This document shows, piece by piece, positions 44,938-53,916 of a DNA stretch of 64,000 bases. Under the pieces are notes generated by a model. The model did no database searches and was not told the origin of the DNA. It was given only the letters and a program-made list of their open reading frames with translations. Position 1 is the first letter of the stretch; the number at the start of each line of letters is the position of its first letter. A program made the translations under genes and the position numbers. Source of the stretch: Mesorhizobium liriopis (GTDB taxonomy: Bacteria > Pseudomonadota > Alphaproteobacteria > Rhizobiales > Rhizobiaceae); the NCBI RefSeq assembly GCF_024053505.1, contig NZ_JAMXQS010000001.1, positions 186,001 to 250,000 on the forward strand, given 5' to 3'.

Positions 44938-45185
44938 GTGAGGCGCACGCAAGCGGCTCGAACGCAGTGTTGTGGACTGCTGCGGATGGGGCGGGGCGGC
45001 GAAGGGCGCTGGCCTGGGTCGGGCCTTGCCCGTGGCGAATGTAACCGGCGCGATGCCGGCAAAAGGGGAGCGACAATGGCGGAATAGAGCTTTGCCCGCG
45101 TCCCGGATCGAACCTTCGATCCGGAAGCGGTCGCGCCGAAAGCTCCTTGGGCACGGCACGACCCGTTGAAGCGGGTTTGCCGGTT

Positions 45186-45212
45186 CAGAGCCGGTCCAGG
45201 GGACCGGCTCTG
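45186..45212 (-). terminator. Hairpin terminator downstream of the PQQ dehydrogenase gene
   Basis: Perfect 12-bp stem CAGAGCCGGTCC/GGACCGGCTCTG with a three-base loop, 33 bases after the gene's stop on the minus strand. No T-run follows, so it may be a weak or factor-assisted terminator. Confidence 0.55.
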
Positions 45213-45245
45213 TGCGCCTTCATCGAGCGGGCGGTCTGGTCTGCC

Positions 45246-47723
45246 TCATTGGGGCAGGGCATAGGCGATCACGTAATCGCCTCGGTCCTGTGACTGGCGC
45301 GCGCCGCCCGCCGAAATGACCACATATTGCTTGCCCGTCTTGGGCGACTTGTAGGTCATCGGCCCGCCCTGGCTGCCGACCGGCAGGCGCGCTTTCCAGA
45401 CTTCCGTGCCGGTGCCCGAATCGAACGCGCGCAGATAGTAGTCCTGCGTGCCGGCGATGAAGACGAGCCCGCCTTGCGTCGCCAGCGTCCCGCCCAGCGT
45501 CGGCATGCCGACCGGGATTGGCGCGCGCATCTTGAAGCCGAAGGGACCGGTGTCCTGCACCGTGCCGACAGGCACCTGCCAGACGATCTGGCGCGTCTTG
45601 AGATCGACCGCCGTCAGCGTGCCGAAAGGCGGCTTCTGGCAGGGAATGCCGAGCTGCGACAGGAAGCGGTTCTTGTTGACCGAGTAGGGGGTGCCTTTCA
45701 GCGGCACGGCGCCCATGCCGGTGTTGGGCGCTTCGCCGCCATTGTTTTCCTCGGCCTTCTTTTCGGGCGGGTTGGTGCCGGTCGGATTGCTGTTGCTCTG
45801 CGCGACCTCCTGCGGCTCCTGAGGGAACATCTGCACCCAGAGGCCGAGCCGCATATCGTTGAAGAAAGCGTAGCCGGTGGTCGGATCGACCGAGAGGCCG
45901 CCCCAGTTCATGCCGCCGAGCGAGCCGGGAAAGGACAGCGAGCGGTCCGTGTCGGGCGCGGTGTAGAGCCCCTCATAGCGCATGCCCTTGAAGGCGATGC
46001 GGCAGAGGAGCTGGTCGAAGGGCGTCGCGCCCCACATGTCGGCCTCCGTCAGCGTCTGCGCGCCGATCTGCGGCATGCCGACCGAGCGCGGCTGGGTGGG
46101 GGAGTATTGCTCGCGGGCGATGCTCGCGGCTTTCACCGGCTGCTCCGTCACCTCGGTCAGCGGCTTTCCGGTCGCGCGATCCACCACATAGATCTGGCCC
46201 GCCTTGGTGCCGAAGATCACGGCCGGCGTGGTGGCCCCGTCGGCTGCGGGGAAGTCGATCAGCGTCGGCTGCATCGGCACGTCGAAGTCCCAAAGGTCGT
46301 TGTGCACCGTCTGGAACACCCATTTGACTTGGCCCGTGGTGCCGTCCAGCGCCACGACGGACGCGCCGTATTTGTGGTCGAGTTCGGTGCGTGTGCCGCC
46401 CCAGAGATCGACCGACGGGCTGCCCACCGGCATGAACACGGTGTTGGATGTCGGGTCATAGGTCATCGAAGCCCAGACATTGGGCGTCGAACGCGTATAG
46501 CTCTGACCGGCTGGCGGCGCCTGGGTGATCGCGGGGTTGCCCGGATCGAACGCCCAGCGCAGCGCGCCGGTGATCACGTCGAAGCCGCGAACCACGCCGC
46601 CCGGCATATCGACCTGCACATTGTCGGCGATGCGGCCGCCGACCACCGCCGTGGTGCCGGCGATGGTGGGCGGCGAGGTCAGCTGGTACTGCGGATCGGG
46701 CGCGGCACCCAGGCCCTCTTTCAGATCGACGCGGCCATTATTGCCGAAATCGGGGCAGAAGGCGCCGGTGTCGGCATCGAGCGCGATCAGCTCGGCGGTG
46801 ATCGTGTTCATCAGGATGCGGCGCTGGCAGAGCGCGCCTTGCGCGACCACGGCCGGGGTCACGGGCGTGGCCCCGTTCGCGGTCGGCTGTTCGAGCGGCG
46901 CCGTGGCGTCGAAATAGGACAGGCCGCGGCAGCGGTTCCAGACCGAGGACTTGGCATCGATCTGGTTCTTCCAGATTTCCTTGCCCGTATCGGCGTCGAG
47001 CGCGATCACGTTGTTGTGCGGCGTGCAGAGAAACACGCGGTCGCCGATCTGCAACGGCGTCTGCTGGTCTTCCGCCTCGTTGCCGGTCGGCGAAAGCGGC
47101 GTGTCGCCCGTGTGATAGGTCCAGGCGACCTGAAGGTCGGACACGTTCTCGCGCGTGATCTGGTCGAGCGCGGCGAACCGCGTGCCACCGGCATCATTGC
47201 CGTAATGCGACCAGTTCCGCTGTTCGGCTGCGGCATCGACCGCCTTCAGCGTGGTGGTGCCGGCGGCCTTCACCTCGGGGTGAGGAATGAACATGCCATA
47301 GGCCGTCGCCGCGCAGAGAACGGCAAGCACCCCCGCCGCGCCGAAGGCAGGCGTGGAGCGCAAAGGGAGATCGGAAGCACGGCGCAGCAAAGGGAGGCTG
47401 AGCAGCACGAAGACGAGGCCGATGGCCATGGCAAACAGCCGCGACACCAGCGGCCAGAACGCGAAGCCGACTTCCCAGACCGACCAGATGACAGTGCCGA
47501 TGAAAACCAGCGTGAACAGCCATGCCCCGGAGGGCCGCCCGCGGATCACCTGAATGCCCGCCACGCAGATCAGCAGCCCGGCGATCACGAAGTACCAGCT
47601 GCCGCCCAGCGTCAGAAGCGTGCCGCCGCCGACCACGAAGAACGCGCCGGCCAGAAGAAGAACGGCGCCCAGAACAATGAGCCAGATCCTTCCCGGCAGG
47701 GAGATCGATGACGCTAGGGGCAT
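45246..47723 (-). CDS. gcd: Membrane-bound PQQ-dependent glucose/quinate/shikimate dehydrogenase family protein
   Basis: 825 residues. N-terminal 140 residues hold four or five transmembrane helices (RIWLIVLGAVLLLAGAFFVV and following), as in membrane glucose dehydrogenase. The periplasmic part is an eight-bladed PQQ propeller with W-type blade motifs (AWTYHTGD, DADTGKEIWKNQID, VFQTVHNDLWDFDVPMQPTL) and the PQQ-site HNDLWD segment. Such enzymes oxidise glucose or related sugars and pass electrons to ubiquinone; quinate is a possible alternative. It lies between the aldo/keto reductase and binding-protein genes but is flanked by 414 and 272 noncoding bases, so it may be a separate unit. Confidence 0.9.
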   Translation of the reverse strand: MPLASSISLPGRIWLIVLGAVLLLAGAFFVVGGGTLLTLGGSWYFVIAGLLICVAGIQVIRGRPSGAWLFTLVFIGTVIWSVWEVGFAFWPLVSRLFAMAIGLVFVLLSLPLLRRASDLPLRSTPAFGAAGVLAVLCAATAYGMFIPHPEVKAAGTTTLKAVDAAAEQRNWSHYGNDAGGTRFAALDQITRENVSDLQVAWTYHTGDTPLSPTGNEAEDQQTPLQIGDRVFLCTPHNNVIALDADTGKEIWKNQIDAKSSVWNRCRGLSYFDATAPLEQPTANGATPVTPAVVAQGALCQRRILMNTITAELIALDADTGAFCPDFGNNGRVDLKEGLGAAPDPQYQLTSPPTIAGTTAVVGGRIADNVQVDMPGGVVRGFDVITGALRWAFDPGNPAITQAPPAGQSYTRSTPNVWASMTYDPTSNTVFMPVGSPSVDLWGGTRTELDHKYGASVVALDGTTGQVKWVFQTVHNDLWDFDVPMQPTLIDFPAADGATTPAVIFGTKAGQIYVVDRATGKPLTEVTEQPVKAASIAREQYSPTQPRSVGMPQIGAQTLTEADMWGATPFDQLLCRIAFKGMRYEGLYTAPDTDRSLSFPGSLGGMNWGGLSVDPTTGYAFFNDMRLGLWVQMFPQEPQEVAQSNSNPTGTNPPEKKAEENNGGEAPNTGMGAVPLKGTPYSVNKNRFLSQLGIPCQKPPFGTLTAVDLKTRQIVWQVPVGTVQDTGPFGFKMRAPIPVGMPTLGGTLATQGGLVFIAGTQDYYLRAFDSGTGTEVWKARLPVGSQGGPMTYKSPKTGKQYVVISAGGARQSQDRGDYVIAYALPQ

Positions 47724-47995
47724 GGCAAAAACACTCTTTTCAGAGATGAGCCGAAAGCTCGTAATTCAATTCGGGGCACAAAAAGCTGGCTGTCGCGCAA
47801 AGCGATCTGGCATGCAATATGGTGCAGCCTTTACAACAGTCGTGCGGCCAGCGCCACCGCCGGCTCCATGCAGGGCGCAGGCCCACGCAATAGACGTGGA
47901 AAGCAGCAGCCTGTGTAAGCAAAGCCGAATTTGTCGATCAGAGCGTGATGGGTGGCTGTAGCACGGCCCCGGCTGCGCGGCTCGTGCCGTCCCGT

Positions 47996-49015
47996 TTACT
48001 CCCGCACCGCGCGGTCCGGCAGCACCTGCTTCACCGTCAGCGCATCATATTTCGCCCATTCGCTGTCGGGGATCGGCGTTTCCAGAAGCTTGAAGTTGCG
48101 CTCGAGGCTCGACCGCTTGGACGAGCCCACCAGCACCGTCGCGACTTCTTCCGAATGCAGCGGAAACTGCAGGGCCGCCGCCGGCAGCGCGTAGCCGCCG
48201 CTTTTCGCAACCTCTTCCATCTGCCCGACCTTCTCGCGCACGTCGTTGGGCGCTTCCCCATAGTCAAAATGCGCGCCGGGAACGGGGCCGGTGGCAAGAA
48301 TGCCCGAATTGAACACCCCGCCGATCACCAGCGACGTGCCTTTTTCGCGGCACAGCGGCAAGAGCTTGTCCTCGGCCGTGCGGTCGAGCAGCGTGTAGCG
48401 CCCGGCAAGCAGGATGCAGTCGATATCCGCCCGCGCCATCACGTCGAGACAGATCTGCGTTTCGTTGACGCCCAGCCCGAACGCGTGGATCGTGCCCGCC
48501 TTCTTCAGCTCCTCCAGCGCCCTTATACCGCCGCCCTCGATGAGCTGGCGCAGATGCTCCTCCGTCTTCTCCGGCCCATGCGTGTAGGAGCCGATATCGT
48601 GCACGTAGAGGATGTCGATGCGGTTGAGCCCCAGCCGCGCATAGGAAAACTCGACCGAGCGCATGATGGCGTCATAGGAATAATCGTAGGTCAGCTTGAA
48701 GGGCAGCGGGTCGACGAACCCCACCTGCGGCACCTGGTCTTCCGGCACCGGCGAGAGCAGGCGTCCGACCTTGGTGGAGAGGACCCACTCGTCCTTGGGC
48801 TTGCCCCGCAGGAAGTCGCCCACCCGCCGCTCGGCGAGCCCGAACCCGTAATGGGGCGCGGTGTCGAAATAGCGCATCCCGCCTTCCCACGCGGCCTCGA
48901 GCGCATCCATGCCCTGTTCGCGCGACACCACCTGGAACATGTTCCCCAAGGGTGCCGTGCCGAAGGAATATTCGGTCACATGCAGATCGGTGCGACCGAC
49001 GCGGCGCGTTTTCAT
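47996..49015 (-). CDS. Aldo/keto reductase of the aldose 1-dehydrogenase type (L-galactose/L-fucose dehydrogenase-like)
   Basis: 339 residues. Start MKTRRVGRTDLHVTEYSFGTAPLGNMFQ; tetrad Asp/Tyr in YFDTAPHYGFGLAE, Lys in LSTKVGR, His in LYVHDIG. The group includes D-threo-aldose 1-dehydrogenase, which oxidises L-fucose, L-galactose and D-arabinose to lactones, and pyridoxal dehydrogenase. With L-galactonate-type downstream genes around it, an L-galactose 1-dehydrogenase role is the best guess. The 195 bases between it and the dehydratase gene have no terminator, so they may be co-transcribed. The 272 bases downstream hold nothing I recognise. Confidence 0.83.
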   Translation of the reverse strand: MKTRRVGRTDLHVTEYSFGTAPLGNMFQVVSREQGMDALEAAWEGGMRYFDTAPHYGFGLAERRVGDFLRGKPKDEWVLSTKVGRLLSPVPEDQVPQVGFVDPLPFKLTYDYSYDAIMRSVEFSYARLGLNRIDILYVHDIGSYTHGPEKTEEHLRQLIEGGGIRALEELKKAGTIHAFGLGVNETQICLDVMARADIDCILLAGRYTLLDRTAEDKLLPLCREKGTSLVIGGVFNSGILATGPVPGAHFDYGEAPNDVREKVGQMEEVAKSGGYALPAAALQFPLHSEEVATVLVGSSKRSSLERNFKLLETPIPDSEWAKYDALTVKQVLPDRAVRE

Positions 49016-49210
49016 AGGAATCTCTCCGAAATGATGCGTCTGGAGACTGTTTAAGAATTTATCGGTTGAGGGCCGGCGAGGGATTTTTGCTGATCCGCGA
49101 GGCGACGAACGCAGGCGATGCCAGCGGCATCGGCGAGGCTCGGCAACGAAGCGGGCGGCGAAAAGAACCGTCGGACCGACCCGAGAACATTTTCAAATGG
49201 TCTCCCATAG

Positions 49211-50716
49211 TTAGAGCGTGGCGCCCAGATGCCAGGGCACGAACTCGTTGTCGCCGTAGCCGAAGTCTTCGCTCTTGGTTTTCTGGCCCGATGCGGTTGC
49301 CACGATCAGCTCGAAAATCTCGCGTCCCATCCCCGAGATCGTCTTCGAGCCCGACGCGATCGGTCCGCAATCGAGATCCATGTCCTCTTCCATCGCCTGA
49401 TAGAGCGCGGAGTTCGAGGCGATCTTGAGCGAAGGCGTCGGCCGGCACCCGAAGCACGAGCCGCGTCCGGTGGTGAAGACGATGACGTTGGCGCCGCCCG
49501 CCACCTGTCCTGTCGCCGAAACAGGGTCGTATCCCGGCGTGTCCATGAAGACGAGGCCCGGCGCAGAAACCTTTTCCGCATAGCCATAGACCGCGTTCAG
49601 CGGCGTCGAGCCGCCTTTCGCGACCGCACCCAGCGATTTTTCGAGAATGGTCGTCAGCCCGCCGCGCTTGTTGCCGGGCGAGGGGTTGTTGTCGAGCGAG
49701 GCCTCATGCATCGCCGCATAGCGCTCCCACCACTTGATCAGCCCGTCGAGTTTCTCGGCCACCTCGGGGCTCGACGCGCGAGACGCCAACAGATGCTCCG
49801 CGCCATAGATTTCCGATGTCTCAGACAGGATTCCCGTGCCGCCCACGCCTGCCAGAATATCCACCGCAGCACCCAGTGCCGGGTTCGCCGTGATGCCCGA
49901 CATGCCGTCCGACCCGCCGCATTGCAGGCCGACCACGATCTCCGACACCGGGATCGGCTCGCGCTTGAGCTTGCCCACTTCTTCCGCGATCTCGTTCAAC
50001 ACGCCCATCGCGCGCAAGACGGCTTTGCGCGAGCCGCCCGCATCCTGAATGTTGAAGTGCCGCTTGGATTGGGCCTGGCCCTGTTGCCCGTAAAGCGTCA
50101 GCTGGTTCACCTCGCAGCCCAAGCCCACCATCAGCGCGCCGCCGAAATTCGGATGCCGCGCATAGCCGGCCAGCGTCCGGTGCAAGACGCGCATCCCGTC
50201 GCCCGTGCCGCTCATGCCGCAGCCCTGGTCGTGGACGATCGGCACGAAGCCGTCGATGCCGGGATGCTTGGGCAGAAGCGTCCGGTTGGCTTCCTCGGCA
50301 ATCGACCGGCACACGGTGGACGAGCAGTTGACGCTTGCGATGATGCCGATGAAGTTGCGGGTGCCCGCCCGCCCGTCGGCGCGGCGATAGCCCATGAAGG
50401 TGCGCGCCCGATCACTGCTCGATGCCGCCTCCGCCTCGCCCGGCGCCTGCACCGGCAGGCGGCCCGCCTCGAAAACGAGATTGTGGCTGTGAACATGCTC
50501 GCCGGCCACGATTGTCGCGGTCGCGCGGCCGATCGCCTGCGCATATTTCACCACGGCCTCGCCCTGGGAAATCGCGCGCACCGCGACCTTATGGCCGGGT
50601 TCGATTGCCGAAAGGGTCGCGCCCCCGCCCGGCAGCGCCGTGCCCGGTTCGAGGCGTCCGTTCGCCACCGCCACATTGTCGGAAGGGGCGAGGAGGATTG
50701 CGGCTGGCAGGCTCAT
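49211..50716 (-). CDS. uxaA: Altronate dehydratase-like protein (UxaA family)
   Basis: 501 residues, matching the 495-residue length of E. coli UxaA. N-terminal SAF domain (about 8-80, with GEHVHSHNLVF), then the UxaA/GarD core: YRRADGRAGTRNFIGIIASVNCSSTV, DQGCGMSGTGDG, VVGLQCGGSDGMSGITANPA and TTGRGSCFGCRPTPSLKI. The Cys residues probably bind iron. Reaction: D-altronate to 2-keto-3-deoxy-D-gluconate (galactarate or related dehydration is the alternative within the family). The ATG at 50716 overlaps the upstream uxaB stop by four bases. Confidence 0.9.
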   Translation of the reverse strand: MSLPAAILLAPSDNVAVANGRLEPGTALPGGGATLSAIEPGHKVAVRAISQGEAVVKYAQAIGRATATIVAGEHVHSHNLVFEAGRLPVQAPGEAEAASSSDRARTFMGYRRADGRAGTRNFIGIIASVNCSSTVCRSIAEEANRTLLPKHPGIDGFVPIVHDQGCGMSGTGDGMRVLHRTLAGYARHPNFGGALMVGLGCEVNQLTLYGQQGQAQSKRHFNIQDAGGSRKAVLRAMGVLNEIAEEVGKLKREPIPVSEIVVGLQCGGSDGMSGITANPALGAAVDILAGVGGTGILSETSEIYGAEHLLASRASSPEVAEKLDGLIKWWERYAAMHEASLDNNPSPGNKRGGLTTILEKSLGAVAKGGSTPLNAVYGYAEKVSAPGLVFMDTPGYDPVSATGQVAGGANVIVFTTGRGSCFGCRPTPSLKIASNSALYQAMEEDMDLDCGPIASGSKTISGMGREIFELIVATASGQKTKSEDFGYGDNEFVPWHLGATL

Positions 50717-51858
50717 GCTGCGACGTATCCTTGCGATTTCTGGAAAAGCGTTTCGAGTTCGGGCAGCGCTGCCGCGCCCCCGACCCATGCGATGAAGCCA
50801 CCCACGCGCTTCTCGATCTTGGCCGCGTGGTTGGTGGCGATGTCGCTCAGGCGATGGTCGAGAAACGGGTTGCGGAAGCGTTCCAGCGTGGTGGCGACAT
50901 AGAGTTCCGCCTCGTCACCCATGCCTTTCGCCCGAAAGCCCGGCAGAACTTCGCGTCCGTAGATGCCATCCAGCCGCGCCCACGCTTCGGGGTCTTCGAG
51001 GATTTCGCGAACCGTCAGCCCCTCGGGCCTGCCATGGCCGAGCCACCAATCGGCCAGCACCGTATGCCCGAGATTGAGGATATGGATCTTCAGCCGTTCG
51101 AACGGCTCGAGGCTGTCCACCACCCGGATCGCCGGATGCGCGCAGGGCAGCGTCAGCTTGGGCTTCCTCTCGATGGCCCAGAGCGCATAGGGCTCGGCCA
51201 CGGCCCCCGCCGGTTCGAGCGGCGTCGAAACGATCCGGTCCACGAGACTGTCGGCGAACACGCAGTCATCGGCGATGAAACGGACGAGTTCTTCCGACGC
51301 TCCGCTTGAGCGCGCCAGCCCGAGCACGACCCCGCGCAAGGTCTCGCCGTTGCGCCCGACGAGTTCGGTCGGCAGCACCACGAGCCCAGCCCGGCCCGCG
51401 CGATGCCGTGCCGCAAGCAGCACGAGCAGCCGGGCCGGAAAGCTCGGGGGAGGGGCGTCGCAATCAGCAACGGGATCGACCCGCAACCCGTCCGGCACCG
51501 TGAAGCCGGTCTCGGTCGTGTTCGAGATCACGAACCGCGCCTCGTCCACGAAGATCCGCTTCAGCTCGGCCCAATCCGCCTCGGCGTCGATCCCACGCGT
51601 GACCGAGCGCACCTGCACATGCCGCTCGATCTTATCGCCGTCCTCCAGTCCGCGCACGATCACCGGATAACCAGCCGGATCGTTGAATGCCGCGAGCCGC
51701 TCGCGGTTTCCCGCCGATCCGCTGCCGGCCACCACCGTGACCGGCCCGACGTCCTGTCCCTCTTCCCGCGCCTCGTGGATGAAAAAATCCGCATGGGCTT
51801 GCAGGAATCGGCTCGTTCCGAACTGTATGACCGGCGTGGACAATGACGTGGTGGACAA
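50713..51858 (-). CDS. uxaB: Tagaturonate/fructuronate reductase-like (mannitol dehydrogenase family)
   Basis: 381 residues. Begins near PVIQFGTSRFLQAHADFF (Rossmann NAD site of the polyol dehydrogenase family); TTETGFTV and LPTELVGRNGE are conserved, and the catalytic K-N-H set is visible in KIHILNLGHT. It is shorter than E. coli UxaB (483). Reduces D-tagaturonate to D-altronate; the adjacent altronate dehydratase favours this over fructuronate. The start is TTG at 51858 (GGGAAACG upstream); a second TTG at 51843 is possible. Divergent from the GntR gene, sharing a 60-base control region with the motif at 51885. Confidence 0.82.
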   Translation of the reverse strand: MSTTSLSTPVIQFGTSRFLQAHADFFIHEAREEGQDVGPVTVVAGSGSAGNRERLAAFNDPAGYPVIVRGLEDGDKIERHVQVRSVTRGIDAEADWAELKRIFVDEARFVISNTTETGFTVPDGLRVDPVADCDAPPPSFPARLLVLLAARHRAGRAGLVVLPTELVGRNGETLRGVVLGLARSSGASEELVRFIADDCVFADSLVDRIVSTPLEPAGAVAEPYALWAIERKPKLTLPCAHPAIRVVDSLEPFERLKIHILNLGHTVLADWWLGHGRPEGLTVREILEDPEAWARLDGIYGREVLPGFRAKGMGDEAELYVATTLERFRNPFLDHRLSDIATNHAAKIEKRVGGFIAWVGGAAALPELETLFQKSQGYVAA

Positions 51859-51884
51859 GGACGTTTCCCGACTGCTTTTTGTCT

Positions 51885-51901
51885 TTTATCGTCAAAAAAC
51901 A
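51885..51901. promoter_or_regulatory. Putative GntR operator between uxaB and the GntR gene
   Basis: TTTATCGTCAAAAAACA, 15 of 17 identical to 44895-44911. It lies in the 60-base divergent region, 18 bases before the GntR GTG and 27 before the uxaB TTG, so one bound protein could block both. Flanking TTTTTG (51875-51880) and CAAAAA give a looser dyad. Confidence 0.7.
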
Positions 51902-51918
51902 TTTGCTAGTCAACGCAT

Positions 51919-52797
51919 GTGACCCGCCAGAACAACGTCCTCAAGCAGGCCTACAACGCAGCCCTCGCGCAACTGGAGCACGGCGCGGCCCTGCCGTCCG
52001 AGCCGGAACTGGGCCAGCGTCTGGGCGTCAGCCGCACCACCGTGCGCTCCATCCTGTCGCGCATGAGCGAGGAAGGGCTCATCAGCTGGGACAAGCGCCA
52101 GAAGACGGTTCTGCGCGCGCCGAAACCGGCCGATTTCTTTCCCGAGGAAGAAACCGACTCGCTCACCGAAGTGGTCGAGCGCGCCTTCATGCGCCGCCTC
52201 GTGGAAGGCTCCAGGGAGCCCGGCATGCAGATCAACGAGCTGGAGCTGGCCCGCGCCATCGGGGTGGGCACGTCATCCGTGCGCGAATTCCTGATCCGCT
52301 TTTCCCGCTTCGGCCTCATCGAAAAGCGCCCCAACAGCCACTGGGTGCTGAAAGGCTTCACCCCGTCCTTCGCGCTCGAACTGGCCGAGATCCGCGAAAT
52401 GTTCGAATTGCGCTCCGCCCAGGCCTTTGCCGCGCTCCCCAAATCCGATCCGATCTGGCACGAGCTCGACCGCATCGAGGCCGACCATCATGCGCTGCGC
52501 AAGGTGGTCGATTCGGAGTTCAAGCAGTTTTCCGCCCTCGACGAGCGCTTTCACCGCCTGATCCACACCGCCTCGCTCAACCGCTTCATCACCGATTTCT
52601 ACGATGTGATCGCGGTGGTCTTCCACCACCACTACCAATGGAACAAGGCGGGCGAGCGCGAGCGCAACGCGGTGGCCATCGAAGAGCATCTCCGCTACAT
52701 CGGCGCCCTGCACTCGGGCGATGCGGCAACCGTGGAAGCGGCCTGCCGCACCCATCTCGCCTCGGCGCGAAAGACCATGCTCGAATCCATGTCCTGA
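51919..52797 (+). CDS. GntR/FCD regulator with two tandem winged helices
   Basis: 292 residues. Residues 1-60 are a GntR winged helix (ALPSEPELGQRLGVSRTTVRSILSRM). Residues about 85-148 are a second one (INELELARAIGVGTSSVREFLIRFSRFGLI). Then an FCD ligand domain (about 150-285) with the metal-type ligands in ALDERFHRLIHTA, VFHHHYQWN and IEEHLRYIG. FCD regulators bind sugar acids or their derivatives. Start is GTG at 51919. Directly upstream of kdgK (25 bases) and divergent from uxaB, so it is the likely local repressor. The double winged helix is unusual; most FCD regulators have one. Confidence 0.85.
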   Translation: MTRQNNVLKQAYNAALAQLEHGAALPSEPELGQRLGVSRTTVRSILSRMSEEGLISWDKRQKTVLRAPKPADFFPEEETDSLTEVVERAFMRRLVEGSREPGMQINELELARAIGVGTSSVREFLIRFSRFGLIEKRPNSHWVLKGFTPSFALELAEIREMFELRSAQAFAALPKSDPIWHELDRIEADHHALRKVVDSEFKQFSALDERFHRLIHTASLNRFITDFYDVIAVVFHHHYQWNKAGERERNAVAIEEHLRYIGALHSGDAATVEAACRTHLASARKTMLESMS

Positions 52798-52822
52798 GGG
52801 ACGGCGGAGGAAGAAAGACCCC

Positions 52823-53737
52823 ATGCCCGACATCATCGCTCTCGGCGAACCCATGGTCGAGTTCAACGAAGGCGCGGGTGCCGGCCAGTTCGGGCAAGGC
52901 TTCGGCGGCGATGTCTCGAACTGCGCCATTGCCGCCTCGCGCGCAGGGGCTTCCTCCGGCATCTTCACGAGCCTCGGCCAGGACGAGTTCGGCGACCGTC
53001 TGACTGCCCTCTGGGCCGAGAACGGCATCGACGCCACTCTCGTCTCGCGCCACGCGAGCGCGCCCACCGGCATCTATTTCGTGTCCCACGGCCTGCAAGG
53101 CCACAGCTTCTCCTACCGCCGCGCCGGCTCCGCCGCCTCGCTGGTCGCGCCCGCCGATCTGCCGCGTGAGGCCATCAGGGCGGCCAGACTCATCCACGCT
53201 TCCGGCATCAGCCTCGCCATCTCCGCTTCCGCCTGCGACGCGGTTTTGGAAGCCATCGCGCTCGCCCGCGACAATGGCGTGCTGGTTTCCTTCGACCCCA
53301 ACTTGCGCCTCAAGCTCTGGCCTCTGCCCCGCGCCCGCGCGCTCACCCATGCCGCGATGCAGGCTTGCGACATCGCGCTTCCCGGCCTCGACGACGCACA
53401 GATCCTGACCGGCCTCGACGACCCGCAAGCCATCGCCGATTTCTACCTCACGCTGGGCGCAAGGATCGTGGCGCTGACGCTCGGCCGCGATGGCTGCCTC
53501 GTCGCCACGCCGGACCGGCGCGCGCACATTGCCGGCATGACCGTCAAAGCCGTCGATGCCACAGGCGCTGGCGACGCCTTCGACGGCAATTTCATCGCCG
53601 AATACCTTCGGCATCGCGACCCGTTCGAGGCCGCGCGCTACGCCAATGCGGCGGCAGCCCTTTCCACGCAGGGCTACGGCGCGGTCGCACCCTTGCCGCA
53701 CCGCGCGGCGGTGCTCGAATTTCTTGCTCGGCATTAG
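52823..53737 (+). CDS. kdgK: 2-Keto-3-deoxygluconate kinase-like sugar kinase (PfkB family)
   Basis: 304 residues. PfkB/ribokinase fold: LGEPMVEFNEG at the start, GGDVSNCAIAASRAG (first PfkB signature), FDPNLRLKLWP typical of KDG kinases, and DATGAGDAFDGNF with the catalytic Asp (GAGD) near 252. Makes 2-keto-3-deoxy-6-phosphogluconate for Entner-Doudoroff cleavage; the aldolase is not in the window. ATG at 52823 after GGAGGAAGAAAG, 25 bases past the GntR gene, hence one transcript. Confidence 0.9.
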   Translation: MPDIIALGEPMVEFNEGAGAGQFGQGFGGDVSNCAIAASRAGASSGIFTSLGQDEFGDRLTALWAENGIDATLVSRHASAPTGIYFVSHGLQGHSFSYRRAGSAASLVAPADLPREAIRAARLIHASGISLAISASACDAVLEAIALARDNGVLVSFDPNLRLKLWPLPRARALTHAAMQACDIALPGLDDAQILTGLDDPQAIADFYLTLGARIVALTLGRDGCLVATPDRRAHIAGMTVKAVDATGAGDAFDGNFIAEYLRHRDPFEAARYANAAAALSTQGYGAVAPLPHRAAVLEFLARH

Positions 53738-53916
53738 AGGCTGTTATGAGCCTCGAATCTGCGCAGTTCGCCTCGAAATTGGGCGCAAACTCGCGAAAGA
53801 CTCAAACTTAACCGCATCGGGTGAAGCTCCTTTAACGTGTTCGCCCTTTAAAGTGGCAGACAACGCAATGCGGGTTGTGCCCCTCGGCGCTTCGGCATCG
53901 TTGTCGGAGCTTTCTC

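Noticed and set aside
45327-47711. A 794-codon plus-strand open frame opposite the PQQ dehydrogenase gene
   Set aside because: Same high-GC antisense artefact; the His/Arg/Ala composition is not protein-like, whereas the minus strand encodes a full PQQ enzyme.
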